Assembly (NCBI GenBank): GCA_017650325.1
Contig: JAGCFC010000150.1
Span: 1 to 33,040, forward strand
DNA length: 33,040 bases
Direction: 5' to 3'
DNA from: Salinivirgaceae bacterium
GTDB lineage: Bacteria > Bacteroidota > Bacteroidia > Bacteroidales > SZUA-534
Numbering within the stretch: the stretch's first letter is position 1; every line of letters starts with the position of its first letter. Position numbers and translations under genes: made by a program. The notes beneath the pieces were generated by a model. It was not told where the DNA came from. It saw nothing but the letters and a program-made list of their open reading frames with translations, and did no database searches. Of the stretch, positions 31,735 through 33,040 are shown piece after piece.

Positions 31735-33040
31735 ATGTATCGTACACACACTTGCGGCGAACTCAATGCCGCTAACATAGGCCAAACCGTAACGCTCTGC
31801 GGTTGGGTCCAGAAGACACGCGAGTTGGGCGGAATGGCGTTTGTCGATTTGCGCGACCGCTACGGAATCACCCAGTTGGTTTTCGATGCCGACAAACCCG
31901 AACTCGTTCAGCAGGTGAAAGCCATTGGCCGCGAATTTGTGATTCAGGTTGTGGGCAAAGTTATTGAGCGTGAGAACAAAAACGCCAAGATGGCCACCGG
32001 CGACATTGAGATTGCCGTCAGCCAGCTCACCGTTCTGAACCCGTCGGAAGTGCCGCCATTCACCATTGAGGACAACACCGACGGCGGCGACGACCTGCGT
32101 ATGAAGTACCGCTATCTCGACCTGCGCCGCAGCGCTGTGCGCAAGAATCTTGAGCTGCGCCACAAGTTCGCATTTGAGGTTCGCCGCTATCTCGACGAGC
32201 ACGGCTTCCTTGAAATCGAAACACCAGTGTTGGTCAACTCAACACCCGAGGGTGCCCGCGACTTTGTCGTTCCAAGCCGTATGAACCCCGGACAGTTCTA
32301 CGCTCTGCCCCAGAGCCCGCAAACGCTCAAGCAGTTGCTGATGGTTTCGGGCATCGACCGTTACTTCCAGATTGTCAAGTGCTTCCGTGACGAGGACCTT
32401 CGCGCCGACCGTCAGCCGGAATTCACTCAAATCGACTGCGAGATGTCGTTTATTGAGCAGGAGGACATTCTCGAGATGTTCGAGGGAATGAGCCGCCACC
32501 TGTTCAAGGCGCTGAAAGGTATCGACCTTCCGAAACTGCCGCGTATGACGTGGGCCGACGCAATGAAATATTATGGTTCCGACAAGCCTGATACCCGTTT
32601 CGATATGCGCTTTGTTGAGCTGATGGACGTGCTGAAAGGCCACGGTTTCGGCGTGTTCGACAGCGCCGCCTACATTGGCGGTATTTGCGCCAAAGGTGCC
32701 GCAACCTACACCCGCAAGCAACTCGACCAGTTGACTGAGTTTGTCAAGCGTCCGCAGATTGGTGCCAAGGGTATGGTTTACGCCCGCGTTGAGGCTGACG
32801 GTAGCGTTAAGTCGAGTGTCGACAAGTTCTATACGCAGGATGTGCTTCAGCAGCTCAAATCGGCTATGAACGCCGAGGCCGGCGACCTGATTCTGATTTT
32901 GAGCGGCGACGATGCAATGAAAACCCGCAAGCAACTTTGCGAGCTTCGTCTCGAGATGGGTTCACAGTTGGGCTTGCGCGACAAAGACAAATATTCGTGC
33001 CTGTGGGTTGTCGATTTCCCGATGTACGAGTGGAGCGACG
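31735..33040 (+). CDS. aspS: Aspartyl-tRNA synthetase, 3' end cut by window
   Basis: 435 residues are present and the gene runs off the right edge; the bacterial enzyme has about 585. It charges tRNA-Asp (or tRNA-Asp and tRNA-Asn in non-discriminating forms) in the cytosol. Order: anticodon-binding OB fold (about 1-105; [21 protein letters not shown]); catalytic class II core from about 125 with [12 protein letters not shown], the flipping-loop-region [34 protein letters not shown], and motif 2 [16 protein letters not shown]; then the bacterial-type GAD insertion domain. The start gives the expected [11 protein letters not shown]. It is richer in G+C than the genes to its left, in line with a highly expressed gene. 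Confidence 0.97.
   Translation, partial: MYRTHTCGELNAANIGQTVTLCGWVQKTRELGGMAFVDLRDRYGITQLVFDADKPELVQQVKAIGREFVIQVVGKVIERENKNAKMATGDIEIAVSQLTVLNPSEVPPFTIEDNTDGGDDLRMKYRYLDLRRSAVRKNLELRHKFAFEVRRYLDEHGFLEIETPVLVNSTPEGARDFVVPSRMNPGQFYALPQSPQTLKQLLMVSGIDRYFQIVKCFRDEDLRADRQPEFTQIDCEMSFIEQEDILEMFEGMSRHLFKALKGIDLPKLPRMTWADAMKYYGSDKPDTRFDMRFVELMDVLKGHGFGVFDSAAYIGGICAKGAATYTRKQLDQLTEFVKRPQIGAKGMVYARVEADGSVKSSVDKFYTQDVLQQLKSAMNAEAGDLILILSGDDAMKTRKQLCELRLEMGSQLGLRDKDKYSCLWVVDFPMYEWSD

Noticed and set aside
31639..32934. Two long minus-strand open frames opposite aspS
   Set aside because: The Val/His/Leu-rich composition is typical of the complement of a GC-rich gene; aspS itself is certain.

Overview
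The window looks like a chromosomal segment of a member of the order Bacteroidales. The evidence is a SusC-type TonB-dependent receptor with a surface lipoprotein, a BspA-like protein ending in a T9SS-type sorting tail, a meso-diaminopimelate dehydrogenase, lipoprotein signals, and several promoters of the Bacteroidales type (-33 TTG, about 19 bases, then -7 TAnnTTTG). I cannot assign a genus. No insertion sequence, prophage, CRISPR array or rRNA operon was seen; there is one tRNA gene.

Left part (1-2857, minus strand): exuT-like hexuronate transporter and uxaC (uronate isomerase, cut by the window edge). Between them sits a small four-helix-bundle gene bracketed by inverted arrays of a degenerate 7-base repeat. 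Next is a large plus-strand gene (3149-7252) for a secreted leucine-rich-repeat mosaic protein.

Centre (7367-20314, minus strand): ten genes run in one direction with short gaps or overlaps, in the order uxaB, uxaA, a TfoX-like gene, a HelD/UvrD-type helicase, an amidohydrolase lactonase, a zinc-dependent dehydrogenase, an L-galactose-dehydrogenase-like aldo/keto reductase, a FucP-like symporter, a zinc-ribbon membrane protein and a TPM-domain protein. The sugar genes form a coherent route: L-galactose is imported, oxidised to the lactone, hydrolysed to L-galactonate, oxidised to D-tagaturonate, reduced to D-altronate and dehydrated to 2-keto-3-deoxygluconate. UxaC and ExuT feed D-galacturonate into the same tagaturonate node. 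A pectin source such as rhamnogalacturonan II, which contains both sugars, would fit. The AT-rich helicase is wedged into this run and overlaps the lactonase gene by four bases.

Right part (20574-33040): an M13 metallopeptidase lipoprotein; a 2-amino-3-ketobutyrate CoA ligase-like protein that lacks the catalytic lysine (likely pseudoenzyme); tRNA-Gln(UUG) with a textbook promoter and terminator; an Omp85-type barrel (minus strand); ddh; a short SusC-type receptor paired with a large lipoprotein that is not SusD-like; and the 5' part of aspS.

Most notable: the L-galactose/galacturonate convergence cluster, the lysine-less KBL homologue, the membrane-anchored helicase with duplicated N-terminal repeats and a nuclease-like insert, the SusC/non-SusD pair, and a set of short arrays with strict 7-base (or 6-base) periodicity in several gene gaps.
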